Below are positions 22,481-33,699 of a DNA stretch of 64,000 bases, one piece after another. Each line of letters begins with the position of its first letter. Within the stretch, counting starts at the first letter, position 1. The position numbers and the translations under genes are program-made. The DNA comes from Labia minor (Eukaryota; Arthropoda; Insecta; Dermaptera; Spongiphoridae), in NCBI GenBank assembly GCA_963082975.1, contig OY720349.1, positions 63,176,501 to 63,240,500 of the forward strand. Direction: 5' to 3'. The notes below the pieces were generated by a model. That model was given only the letters and a program-made list of their open reading frames with translations. It had not been told where the DNA came from and did not search any database.

Positions 22481-22694
22481 TTCGAGTAGGAATAAAAAGT
22501 CTGTAAGTTAACTTTTTAATTATTACAAGTACTATGAATCGTAATATAAGAATTAAATTATTATAAGAATTTATATTTATAGTTTGTTGAAATATCTTTT
22601 ATATCGTCTATACAACTGAATTATTAATATTTCTTCTAAATATTATAATTATAATGCAGTAATGAGGTATCTATATAAACTATCCATGCAAGGG

Positions 22695-22869
22695 CAGGGT
22701 AGTAGTGTTGTTTTGAGCGCCCCGGGCAAAACAAAATTTGACGCCCTTTCATACAAATTATCTTTTAAATAATGAATGTAAAAAAAATATTTTATTTTTA
22801 TATCAGCGCCCCTCAAAATATGGCGCCCCGGGCAGACAACCGGTTTGCCCGCCACTTTATCCGACCCTG
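22695..22869. mobile_element. hAT-like MITE, second family
   Basis: The ends CAGGGTAGTAGTG and (complemented right end) CAGGGTCGGATAAAG share CAGGGT. The inner G+C-rich words gcgccccgggcaaa and ggcgccccgggcaga are near inverted copies. Flanking octamers tgcaaggg and agcaaggc agree at six of eight positions, consistent with an aged 8-bp target duplication. No protein is encoded. Confidence 0.65.
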
Positions 22870-23864
22870 AGCAAGGCACATTTCTAAATATGTAAATTCT
22901 ATTGCATTACTACTAAATATTCAATTATATAATTTGTAGCATGTAATACAATTTAACATAACTAACAACTCTATGAATGTTTTAGGGTGTAAACATCGAA
23001 CAAAAATTTTCTTTCATAAAATCAAACACATTTCAATATGAGATTTTCGCCCGATGATTTTATGTGTGTGGATTGATTTTATTTATTTAATACTTTTAGT
23101 TTATTCAAGTAAAAAAAAATCGTATTCTATTTCTATTGAGATAGGAAATGTTATTGATGCTTGTAAATGCTTAGTGAATAGATTCCTATGTTCATTTTGT
23201 TAAACAAACAATCCTTTCCTTGTTATTTCGTATTGTAATTGAATTTATTCCAAATGATTAATCCACAACCCATACTCCGATTCACTTGAAAATACGTTAT
23301 TTAAAGCTTGTTTTATAATATATATATATATATATAAAATAAAATAAAATAATAATAAATACTTCTCGATTTGAATATAAAATATATTTTTAAGTCCTTT
23401 TCAAACATAAAACCCTTTTTAGTATAGGCTTCAATAAATCTCGTTCTCTCTCTCTTTTTTTTCGTCTGATAATAATCAGCTAAGCTGTAGGGCGATTTGG
23501 TTTTTGGCCAATTCCTCTTCACATCCTCGTTGCTAGATCATCCCTCTGGCCCTCTTCACTCTGTCCATCCAATAAATTCTTAGACTCCCTCCTATAATTA
23601 TCTTTTCAAAATGGATGATGATAATTATTATTATTATTATTATTATTAATTAAAGAACGAATTCAACATTTTTTTTTAAACAGAGAATTAAATATGTATA
23701 AATATTCAAACTATGTACCATATAATTATTTTAAAATCGTTTCAAACATTTACGGGATTACTAATCGATAAAGACCTAATTAATTTATATCTATTTAAAA
23801 ATAAAATAAAGGTTTGAAAACAATGTCTGGTATTGGAAGTAGATAGGAATTAGATAGTGCTAAT
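22870..23864. other. A+T-rich stretch without recognised gene
   Basis: No gene was recognised. A (TA)n tract lies near 23319-23335 and a (TTA)n tract near 23626-23647. The segment 23470-23590 is more balanced in composition, without a motif. Confidence 0.45.
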
Positions 23865-23945
23865 GCAGTTTAGGATTGAGAAAAATCGAGAATTGTCATT
23901 GCTGTGGCCAAAAACATTCGAGTTCAGTAGCGTTCCGGGGATAAA
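23865..23945 (+). pseudogene. RTE-like retrotransposon 3'-tail scrap
   Basis: The word 'gctgtggccaaaaacattcg' followed by agttcagtag parallels 'gctgcggccaagaactttcg' and aattcagtag at 37811-37840, where it encodes the AAAKNFRIQ end of an RTE-like protein. Only the last few codons are left. Confidence 0.5.
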
Positions 23946-25500
23946 ATTTATAAAATAAACTGTACAACAAATTTAAGATGTTTTAACTTTTAATTATTTA
24001 ATTATTTGGATTATTTGGATCATAGAAGCTCATTTGTGGTATTCTAATTATTTTTATTGCAGTTTAAATTTTTCTGAACTTGGTGTTGTTGAACCCATGA
24101 CCTTAGGTTTCTTAGGACAGAGCTATGCGAATGGAAATTCCCTTAAATATTAATTGATTATTTCATTTTAGTTTAAAAAATTATGATATTTTATCGTTAA
24201 TATTAATTTATAAACGAATTATGACTCCTAAATAATATTATGTTATTATTATATATTTTTTAATTATTAATACATAAGTATAGTAAATAAAATATATACA
24301 ATTTCATAGGATATACTATTTATGATGGATAATTATAATTTATTATGTTTTAATATGTAATCTTGTTTTATAATATTTTATTAAAATGAATGATAATATA
24401 AGATTATAATTTAAAATAAATGGCTTCTTTGCGTTTGTTACTTGTTGAATTTAGAAATTTATTTATCTAGTTTTTATTTTATTGTTGACGTTATTGTCAT
24501 TAAATCATCACCTTATTGATACAATATATTTTATAAATTTACTGCTTAAACTTTTGAAACAATAAATCATCACCTCCCTTTGCCTAAAGTCGATAAATTA
24601 CGTTTCAATAATTTTAGGTGTTTTGTTATACGAATTTACACTTCACTCTCTCCAATTCCCATATTATTTAGTTTTATATTAATGATTACAATGTATGTAA
24701 TATATGTTTATATGTTTATAATCTTGTTTATTCAATTTTATTCTAAAATATTTTATTGCTCATTAATTTTTATATTTAAATAAAATGATGGATAATGAGC
24801 TATCAATACACCTTTTGAATAATGAATTATAAAAAAAAAAAAAAAATACTTAAAAACATAAAAATAAAATAAAATTGTATATTGATATGTGGATATATAA
24901 TAAAAATGGAAACTAATTTTCCCGTATGATACAAAATTATAAAAAATAAAATTGCAAATCTATATAGAAATGGAAAAAATATAATTATATAATATAAATT
25001 ATTTATAACTGCATATATAAAAACAAAAGTAAAATAAAATGAAGTTGGAATATATTTTTTTAAAAGAAATATATAAATAAATAATTTTAATGAAAAAAGC
25101 TTTTTGAATTTTTTATATAATAAAAATACAATTGTATCCGCTTGATGCATCTAATAGCGGCTTGTAAGGGTAAAATAATTAAAAGAAAACTATTGTTCCT
25201 GAAAATCGAATGTGGGTTTAAATGGAATGGGATGAATCCTTAATATCTATTTAATTTTGCTCGAAGGACTAAAAAGAGGGATTAACAAAAATACGATAGA
25301 TACCTTGAAAAGTGGGTGGTCTGTATAAAAAGGTCTTTTTAAGATATTCAAGATTCGGGATAGATAAAAGATCCCTAAATAAAAAACTGTAATCAAATTT
25401 TGCAATATTTTAATTAAAATCAATTTAGTATAATAATAAAAGATTAATTATATTTAGGATCACCTAAATATAACAACTTAAATCTAAAATTTAATATAAT
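23946..25500. other. A+T-rich stretch without recognised gene
   Basis: No coding sequence was recognised. The open frames at 24580-24783 and 24827-25150 are made of Phe, Ile, Tyr and Leu as expected from A+T bias. Confidence 0.5.
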
Positions 25501-25504
25501 TCAA

Positions 25505-25640
25505 AGGGGAGAATAAGTGCACTTATCTGTTTGACCACGGGGATTGGGAAAGGGAATTCGCCGTCTCGCGTGTCTTGGATGATCGCCCTTCTGCAGATTG
25601 GTTGCCAATTGTTCCAGATATCAATTGGCTTTGAAAATTA
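25505..25640 (+). other. G+C-balanced block with a short coding-like frame
   Basis: In an A+T-rich surrounding this block is close to even in composition. One frame is open from 25502 to the TGA at 25631 and reads ENKCTYLFDHGDWEREFAVS, continuing SRVLDDRPSADWLPIVPDINWL. The residue mix is unlike the compositional frames nearby. No start codon, no clear splice donor and no known family were found. It may be an exon remnant, a transposon piece or a transferred fragment. Confidence 0.3.
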
Positions 25641-25689
25641 ACTGAACCCCAACGGATCCAAAGTGGCCGAAATGGTCCCCCTCAGGAAC

Positions 25690-27699
25690 CAATTTTTGTT
25701 TTTGTTTCAATTATTAATTACAACTATATTTTAAGTGAAAAAATGATTTCTTGGTTATATAAAAATTAAAATATGATTTTTTAGATAAATGATAAAAAGG
25801 AGATGTTTTAAATTTTTTGTCTTTTTTATATTGATTATTTTTTAAAAATTTGTTTTAAATCAAAATTATTGTATTCTATTATATTCTTTTATTAATATAG
25901 GCTCCTTTTTTATTTTTAATTTTTAATAACTTCTCTTTTTTGATATGATATTAATAAAAAATAATATTAAATTGTATAAAAATATATTTGTCTGTTTAAG
26001 TGTCCACTGTACGCTTTCTCAAATGCACTAAACACGACCAAATTTGATACATAAGTCCATCTCGGGCTCCCGGACCCCATTGCGCCCGAGGTGTTTTTTT
26101 ATTATCTAACTCTAAATTCAAATATTTATTTTGGTTTATTTGTTTTTATTCGCAGGGTGCATTTATGTTTTTATTAATTTTGTTTATAATTGAGAGCCTC
26201 CTGTTATAGAACTAACAAATAATGGTTTAATTTTTTTTTATTATTAATTTATTCTTGAATTTATAAGAATAATAATAATATAAGATTTGTTAAAAAAATA
26301 CAATTAAATAAAGGTACAATTTAGGGTCTAGTTCTTGTAATGAAAATTTAATTTAATTATTCTCTGAGAACAATGAATAATTAATTACTAGAGGATTGAA
26401 TAATAGTAGGTACTTGTTCCATTATCAAGTGGCATTTAATAAATTTTGAATTAAATTGTCTCTAGGTACACGATCGTTTTTTTTTTCCTTTTTTTAATTT
26501 TATTTTATACTCATGATACGTAAACTGATCATTAGTCAAGATTTGTATTTTTTTAAACTACTTAGTAGTTCATAATGTGAATAACACCACAACATAGCAA
26601 GTTAATACGTTTTTCGCGTGCAAGCATAAACTAAATTACATATCTAATATTATCATCTCGTAATTCAATAGAGAGAATCTCGGCCATTTCTTCTTTTTCT
26701 ATTTTTATAATGACAAAGACTATATAATTAGTATATTTATTTATTAGTATTAATATTATTATGAGTAATATATAAAGAATTATGTATATCACAATAACGA
26801 TGAAATTTAAATTTCCTAGAAAATGGTTTTTGATCTATATATATAAAAAAAAAAGTAAAAATTATCCAGAAATAGGAAAAATAATAAATTAATTTATATG
26901 CTATTAAAAGGATGTTAAAGAATATCAACGAACAAGGATGGAAATGTAAAAATTTGTTCATCTCTGAAATTAATGGTGGTATTGTTCTGATAAAAATCAA
27001 AGCAAGGCTAAATTATGGTTGTGGTTATTTTTACTGGTTAATTTCAAGAGAAAACCAAGAGAAAGATTCAATTTTAACAAAAAAGAAAAGTTGAATTCAT
27101 TATTATTTTTATATGTAAAAACAAATTAGAAATTGTAGTAATTTCTTAATTTCTTTTTTTTTTGTAAGTAAATTGTATTATATATAAAAATAAATTCCAA
27201 AGTAATTTATTCATAGAATAGATAATCAACAAAAATAGATTCTACCAGTAGTTATTCCCAAAACAAACTTTAATATCATTAAATCCCACTATTTTAAATT
27301 TGTGTTATTCAAAAATTGTTTGATTATAATGCGTATTAGGACCATGAGTATCTGTTTAAATAATTGTGTAAATAATTGTTTAAATTAACCATGAATAGTT
27401 AAATATCTAAACAGTCTAATAGAACAATAATTCAGGTTATAAAAATTTTGAAGATATATACATCTTTAAAATAATTATGAATAGTAAAGATAATAATAAA
27501 GATCTAGGTTGTTAGTTTATGTTTTTAGGTTTATCATGTGAACAATGTTTCTAATAATTTGTCAATATAGAATTTGATTATAATAATATAAATTTCTTTT
27601 CAAAAATTGAGAATGCATTTGTGTGTTTAGGTGAAGCAACTCAACTTGCATCACTTACATAATTAGCCTAATAAAATTATTTCATTTCAATTTTAAAAT
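25690..27699. other. A+T-rich stretch without recognised gene
   Basis: No gene, RNA or repeat family was recognised. The short frames at 26737-27094 overlap each other on both strands and look compositional. Confidence 0.5.
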
Positions 27700-28316
27700 A
27701 AGTTGACCTGTGGCCAGGTCCGAACCGACCGACGGTTTGAAATAAATTAATTTCCAGCTACAGAAACAATTTCAAATAATTTTAATATATCTATTAATGT
27801 AATAAAAAACAGATATGGATATAACATAAATATTTTTAATTTTATTTTATTTATAATATATAGCTGAAGTAGCCGGCGTTACCCTAGGCTGTGACGTCAT
27901 GAAGGGCTGGGTGACGTCATATAATTTTAAATTAAGAAAAACATAATGAAGATGATTTTTCCCGAGGATAAAACCAATACATTCATGGTGATATGTAAAA
28001 AAATCTCCTTATGTGAAATTTGGTGCGAAAATAACCCTTCCCTTCTTATCGTCGATCGCTAATACTACCACTTCCGGTTTCCGGATTTGCACCAAAAGTT
28101 GATCAATTCATCCCACTGATGCATTAAGTAAATATACCAAATTTCATCAAAATCCGTTAAGCCGTTCAGGCTGTACACATCTATACGGACGGACAGACAT
28201 CATGCTAAAAATACTTTTTTCTGTTAAGAAAATGCATGATTCGTGGAGATATGTAAAAATCTCCACATGTGAAATTTGGTGTGAAAACATACCTCCCTTA
28301 CTATCGTCGGTCGGTA
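27700..28316 (-). repeat. Family B Helentron-like repeat, copy 2 (full length)
   Basis: In reverse orientation, the left edge carries the 3' hairpin GACCTGtggcCAGGTC, then the sub-terminal repeat ccgaccgacggt. The right edge is the complement of the family's left terminus TACCGACCGACGATAG. The GTCC tract is at its shortest here (acggacggacagacat, 28186-28201). Confidence 0.8.
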
Positions 28317-28621
28317 AAAAATTAAATATCACTCAAAATTTATTTATTTATTAATTACTTATTTTTTTAATAATAACAAAATATAAAGTAATACTATACA
28401 ACTTTTTAGCCTCTCCTGAACTGAAAATTATTCATTACTGCAACTCATTCCTCGAACCGTTCATTTTTTAAGCCACATTCATCCAATTCCTATATTTTCC
28501 CAATTTTCTCAAAAGTATTTTTATATTGTAACCATGTCCTTAGTTTATCAACGAGTGGCTTCTCAATTGATGGAGCAAAAATTAATTAAAATATTAAAAT
28601 AAAACGAAATATAAGATTACT

Positions 28622-28632
28622 AATTATATAGT

Positions 28633-28634
<2 letters not shown>
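28622..28634. repeat. 13-bp target duplication of the R1-like LINE (left)
   Basis: AATTATATAGTAG precedes the oligo-T tract and recurs exactly at 29570-29582. Confidence 0.88.
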
Positions 28635-28666
<32 letters not shown>

Positions 28667-29571
28667 TACAGGAGTTGAAAAACCTTCAGAAGGTACCAGT
28701 GGGGAGTGCTTAGTCTAAAGCAGAGATGCGCCCCTCCTGGTTATGTGGGATTTTTACCTCACTAAAAACACTCTCCTGTGGGCCACGGAGAATCCCAGAC
28801 CGGAACCCTTTCGGATGACTTCAGTCTGGGCCGAGCTTTGTGCATTTTCGCTTCTCCTTAGTCTAAGCACCCCTCATGTCTCTTGGTTCGCAGCACCTCC
28901 TCCACAAATTCAGCTACGGCTTTCCACTTGTCCTTGCTCTGTAGCATTACGGATATGATAGAATCCGGTGCTACAGGTCCGACGCTGGTTGTAAGACTCC
29001 TCTTTTTTGTGATGAACCGCGAGCATTCGAAGAAGGTGTGATGAGCGGTATCCTCGCTACCCCGGCACCAGAGACAGAAGGGTGAAGCGACTTTGTTCAT
29101 TTTAAAAAGGTATGCCCGGAAGTACCCATGCCCTGTAAGAAATTGGCACAGGTAAAAATTTATATCTCCATGGCCCCTGTCAATCCACGATTTTACGTGA
29201 GGGACTAATTTCCTTGTCCATTGCCCAAGGTTATCTTCCCAACGACTCTGCCAACGCTGTAGTGTTTCTTTCCTTGCCTCTTGCTTGTTATTTCTGGTCA
29301 GGAAAATTGTTCTTCTTTCTTCAGCTAGAAGATCTATGGGAATAACTCCTGCTATTAAGAGAACCGCCTCCCCATCAACCGTTCTATAGGCGCTGGTAAT
29401 TCTCAAGGCACATTTTCGTTGGACCGATAGTAACCTTTTCCTATATTTCTTAATCCTCATGGCAACAGCCCAAATCTCCGATCCATATAACATCATCGAC
29501 TGGGCAGCCACCATAAGCAGTCTTCTCTTGCTCTGACTAGGACCACCGGTATTTGCCATCAGCCTCGACAA
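28635..29571 (-). mobile_element. 5'-truncated R1-like non-LTR retrotransposon
   Basis: Read on the - strand the insertion ends in a poly(A) tail of about 30 nt (T run at 28635-28665) after a 3' untranslated region. It is bounded by the 13-bp duplication AATTATATAGTAG. The 5' end is cut off within the reverse transcriptase gene, as happens in target-primed insertion. The long pure A tail, exact duplication and open frame suggest a young insertion. Confidence 0.9.
28858..29571 (-). pseudogene. C-terminal part of R1-type reverse transcriptase protein (5' truncated)
   Basis: About 237 residues remain in one open frame. The start LMANTGGPSQSKRRLLMVAA followed by SMMLYGSEIWAVA is the 'thumb' region after the reverse transcriptase palm in R1/Jockey-group LINEs. 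Further on, LTGHGYFRAYLF precedes FCLWCRGSEDTAHHTFFEC, a CCHC zinc-knuckle (C-x2-C-x7-H-x4-C) typical of the C-terminus in the R1 group. The catalytic palm with YADD lies upstream and is missing, so the fragment cannot reverse-transcribe. The frame is undamaged down to its stop at 28858. Confidence 0.85.
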
Positions 29572-29582
29572 TTATATAGTAG
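29570..29582. repeat. 13-bp target duplication of the R1-like LINE (right)
   Basis: AATTATATAGTAG matches 28622-28634; its first two bases touch the truncated 5' end of the LINE. Confidence 0.88.
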
Positions 29583-32500
29583 TAATTTTTGTAGTAATAA
29601 AACTAATGACTGATAATTTGAATTATAATAAGATATTATTAATCTTAACATATGTGATTTTCGAAATATTTATTTATGGTCTTCATGTGACAATCTTGAA
29701 AGATTAATTATGCATAATGATATATTTGGAAAGTCTTATTTTAAGTTTATAATAATATCATATTATAATTATCAGTTTTATTACTACTAACTACTACCTT
29801 AATGTTTAAACTAATAAATATTCCCTATTCTTATAGTTTCATTAGTAATAGACTTCGATATGAAGTATAGTGCAGTATAATCAGTCAGTGACATCTTTAA
29901 TTTCCCGTGAATGTAACTCAATAAAATCATGCTAGATCTTATAGTTTTTGGTTGGTAGTCATTTCATTAAAGCAGAAATCACTGCGAATTTCTAGGAAAA
30001 TAAAAAACTTATAAGTGTGTTTACCCCATCCACCATATTCTACAGATTTAGTCTATTGCCAATGTTTTTCTTCTGTGTATGATCAAAAATAAGTAATTTT
30101 CTAATTTTAATAAAGTTAAGTTTCCTAGTAATTATCCGGTACCTATATAGTTCAAAAGGTTCAACAATTTTTAAGTCTAAAATAGTTATGTATAATAGAA
30201 ATAGAAAAATTTATATGAATGACTTTGTTCTTGATTTATTATTATTTTATTATATCGTTATCTTTATTAAAATCATTTAAATTAATTGAAATAAATAAAA
30301 TTAATTTTAATATTTTCATTAATGAAGAATTTTAATTTATTTCATGGAGATCAAGGAAAATTTTAACAATTTATTTATATTAATATAGAACATGAATATA
30401 CAGAATTTATCTAAATCGTTTAAATCTAATAAAACATGGCAATTAATTATAATTGGTAAGTATTACTTTAAATTTGGTTAATTGAGATAGACTTTAATAC
30501 GTCTAGTTTGTATAAATATATTACATTATAAATGGAATTAGATCAATAAGGTAGATAAATCAAAAAGTAATAAAAAGAGAGAATTTACATATATATATAT
30601 ATTCGTGTGATACACTTAAAATCAAAATGAATAAATAAATGGACATATTTTTGTGATATGATTTTAATTCAATTCAATTATATTGTCGCTTTACTTAAAA
30701 AGCATATTTATGTAATTGTAGAAATTTAATAAAGAACTTGTATAATACCGCTAGAGGGACATTTAAATGTTTCAAAATTATTTTAATTAGATTATTGTTA
30801 TATGTGAAAGTTTCATGGTAAAGGCTTGTAGACCCCATCACCTGCTTTCCATTTGAACAAACATTACTAGTGAATAAAATACTCAGTGCATGAGGAAAAT
30901 TTACTCTGTTTGATGTAGACATTTTGGACTTGACAAGTAAATAAGTTTATTTATGGTATTCAAAGTTCTAATTGTTATGTATGTTTCTTATTTCTAACAA
31001 ATTTGTTCCAAAATGTGTTATAACGAAACATTTCATTTATATAAGATACAATTGAGAACATCTGCTGAGTAATCTGAAAAAATATTGAATCTTTAAATAA
31101 TAATATTTTTTAGTATTTATGTGTGTATTACTTTTTACATTTTTACATATTGCACTTTAGACTTGGACAAAGTATTTTCAACTTATTTTTCTAAAAATAA
31201 GCATATAATATAAACACATTACAATTTCCTGGCTTAATTACATTTTTTTGAAATAGATACAGAAATTATGAACTAATAATAATAATGTTTATAATTAAGA
31301 GTTCTAACTTAATCTCATTATGTTTTAAAAATCAAATTAATGTGTTTTTTTTATATTCTTCGCCATTTAATCGCACACGTTGATTAATTATTTTAATTGG
31401 AAAAAATCTATGCAATAAAACTACCATCAGTTTTTCAAAAAATCTTAAAAATGGTATAGGAATTAGCATAGATTATTTTCAAATATAGTAATCTATAATT
31501 AATTTTTATATAACAAAAATTATTAAATAAATAAATAAATATAAACTTGCATATATAAAACAAATTAAAATATTTAAAATCAGTGTAATATCAATAGTAA
31601 ACTATTCATTAAAAAATTTGAATAATAAATTAATTCAAAATAATAATAATTCAATTTTAGACCATATTATTATGAATAATGTAAATATATTATATATATA
31701 ATTAATCATTTAATTACTAAATTAATCATTTACATGTTTTTTAATAATGATTTTTTTATAATAGACAAAATTTCCTATTAAAGTTGTTTAAAAAATCAAT
31801 TATTTTATTTTAGATACATGATTTTTTTTTGTATATTTCATTCATAAAATTGATTAATGGTGCTTCTATTATATATTTACATTCCTTTACGGTTGAGAGT
31901 ACAATAAGTATTGTGTTATTTTTACAATGAATATTTGGGATTCAACTCGATCAAATCGATTATTTTTTCCCATATTTCATTTTTGCAAATTCATGATATA
32001 TTATATACCCCAATAGAAATATTTTAATTTGGATATTGATTTGTTTATTTTTTATTCTAGCCCATTTGATTTTCATCAATTTTTTTTTTTTTTTCAAAAC
32101 ATAGACGAGTTTTATTATTTAGGCTAAGATTCTGATGAGATGGATCAGCCTTTTATAAATATTTTATCTCGGGTTGAAGATTACCTATCTAGTAAATGAT
32201 TGATTCAAAACTTCTTTTATATATTTATACATTTATACATTCTATGACAATTATTCAAATACTAAATTTCATTAACCACATTTTATAATCAAAATAAATT
32301 AAAATCAATCAAATTTAATTAATTAGTATTATTAATAGAAATAATTTGTAATTTTAGTACTATATAAGAGAAAACATACATTATAATATAAGAAGTTTTA
32401 AAATATCTATTGTAGTCAATTGTTTAATTATCAAATTATATATATATCTATCTATCTACCTATCTTTTTAAGTTTATTTATTATCTTTTAATTGATTTGA

Positions 32501-32761
32501 CAATATTAACATATTCATTTGAAAGTTTTATTATGACTATTGAAAGACTCATATTATAAAGACTTCTTTCTACCTTATTATATTTACATTGATTATTTTT
32601 TTATTTTTTTGTTTTAAATTTTTGAACTTATTGACCATGTATACCGTCATTTTCAAATTTAAAAACTCACAAATTGACTATTTAAACTTTATTTACCACC
32701 CATGATAATTTATAATAAACTAATTTAGGGCGATATTTCCAAAATAACATTATTAACTTTT
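29583..32761. other. A+T-rich stretch without recognised gene
   Basis: About 3.2 kb with no recognised gene or repeat family. Small (TA)n tracts occur near 30589-30602 and 32440-32450. The 75-residue frame at 30695-30922 (-) has no motif. Confidence 0.5.
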
Positions 32762-33175
32762 TACTATCTCGGTTTAAGCTAGAATAATGAAATTTTGTAT
32801 ATGGGCATTATTAAAAATTCGTAGTTTTCTATCAACTTTTGAGAAATCATCCGGAAGAGGGTCATTACCTTCCAAGTTTTGATTTTTTTTCCTGGAAAGT
32901 GACCGTAAAAATAAAGATATATGTTTGATAATTTTTCTAATGATTAAAAATTGTATAAAACTGCTATATATACAATTTCAGCTTTATTGAATCGCTGAAA
33001 GTAATTTTTAAACACTGCAAATCTCGCGCCAGCACGTAACGTGGGGCCCTCAACAGAGCCAAACTCGCTCTGGTTTAATAAATATTATTTATTAATTTTA
33101 ATTTATAATTTAATTAATATATGAGTTAATTAATCCAATTCAAATTTGCGAGATAGTCGAGTGGAGAAACTCCAG
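32762..33175 (+). repeat. Family A repeat copy 4, internally deleted
   Basis: TACTATCTCG is followed directly by 'gtttaagctagaataatgaa', so the hairpin, the tgttgagattttgatg zone and the TG tract are all missing. The rest of the body, the inverted sub-terminus gcgagatagt and the 3' hairpin (here TGGAGAAACTCCA) are present. Confidence 0.72.
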
Positions 33176-33193
33176 ATTTTTTTATATTATCAT

Positions 33194-33591
33194 ATGAGGG
33201 GAGGTCAATAAGTTCGTGACTTGGCAACTGTTCCTATCAGCAGGCTACTATTAGCTGACTCCTGTCGGAGAGAAGAAAATGGAAAGAAGTGAATTTCAAG
33301 TGCTCATTAATTGGAGTTGTTTAACCGAGAAATATGGACCAGTTTTTTCCTAGTTTCATAAGCGTGAATGAAACGTGGATCCACCACAAAACAGTTTTTG
33401 GGTTTTTTCGGGGTGAATCGGCACCAAAGAAGCCCTCGATAAATCTTATTTTTTGGAATGAATAAAAAAATGGGAGAAGCATTGGACGAAATATATAGAG
33501 CTCAAAGGAGACTAAGTTGAAACATAAAATAATTTTTTATCCAAAAACATGCTTTTCATTCAAAAAGTCACGGTCTGATTGACCTGGTATG
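33194..33591 (+). mobile_element. Internally deleted mariner relic, second type
   Basis: Inverted ends aggtcaataagttcgtgactt and (complement) aggtcaatcagaccgtgactt are about 400 bp apart. Inside, MERSEFQVLI is the usual start of Mos/irritans-type transposases and the word ETWIHH comes from the first catalytic aspartate block (DETWIHH, here with the Asp altered to Asn, VNETWIHH). Everything between is deleted. The copy is a dead remnant. Confidence 0.72.
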
Positions 33592-33699
33592 GTAAGTGTT
33601 TCAGCGGAAGATAATTCTTGGGTAAAATTTAAAATACATCGTTATAAGTGTACCATGATTCAATTTCACCCAGAATATAAGGTTGAAATTTATAACTAA

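Noticed and set aside
24827-25150. 107-residue hydrophobic frame resembling a membrane protein
   Set aside because: Phe/Ile/Tyr/Leu-rich frames arise by chance in sequence this rich in A+T; no start context or family features.
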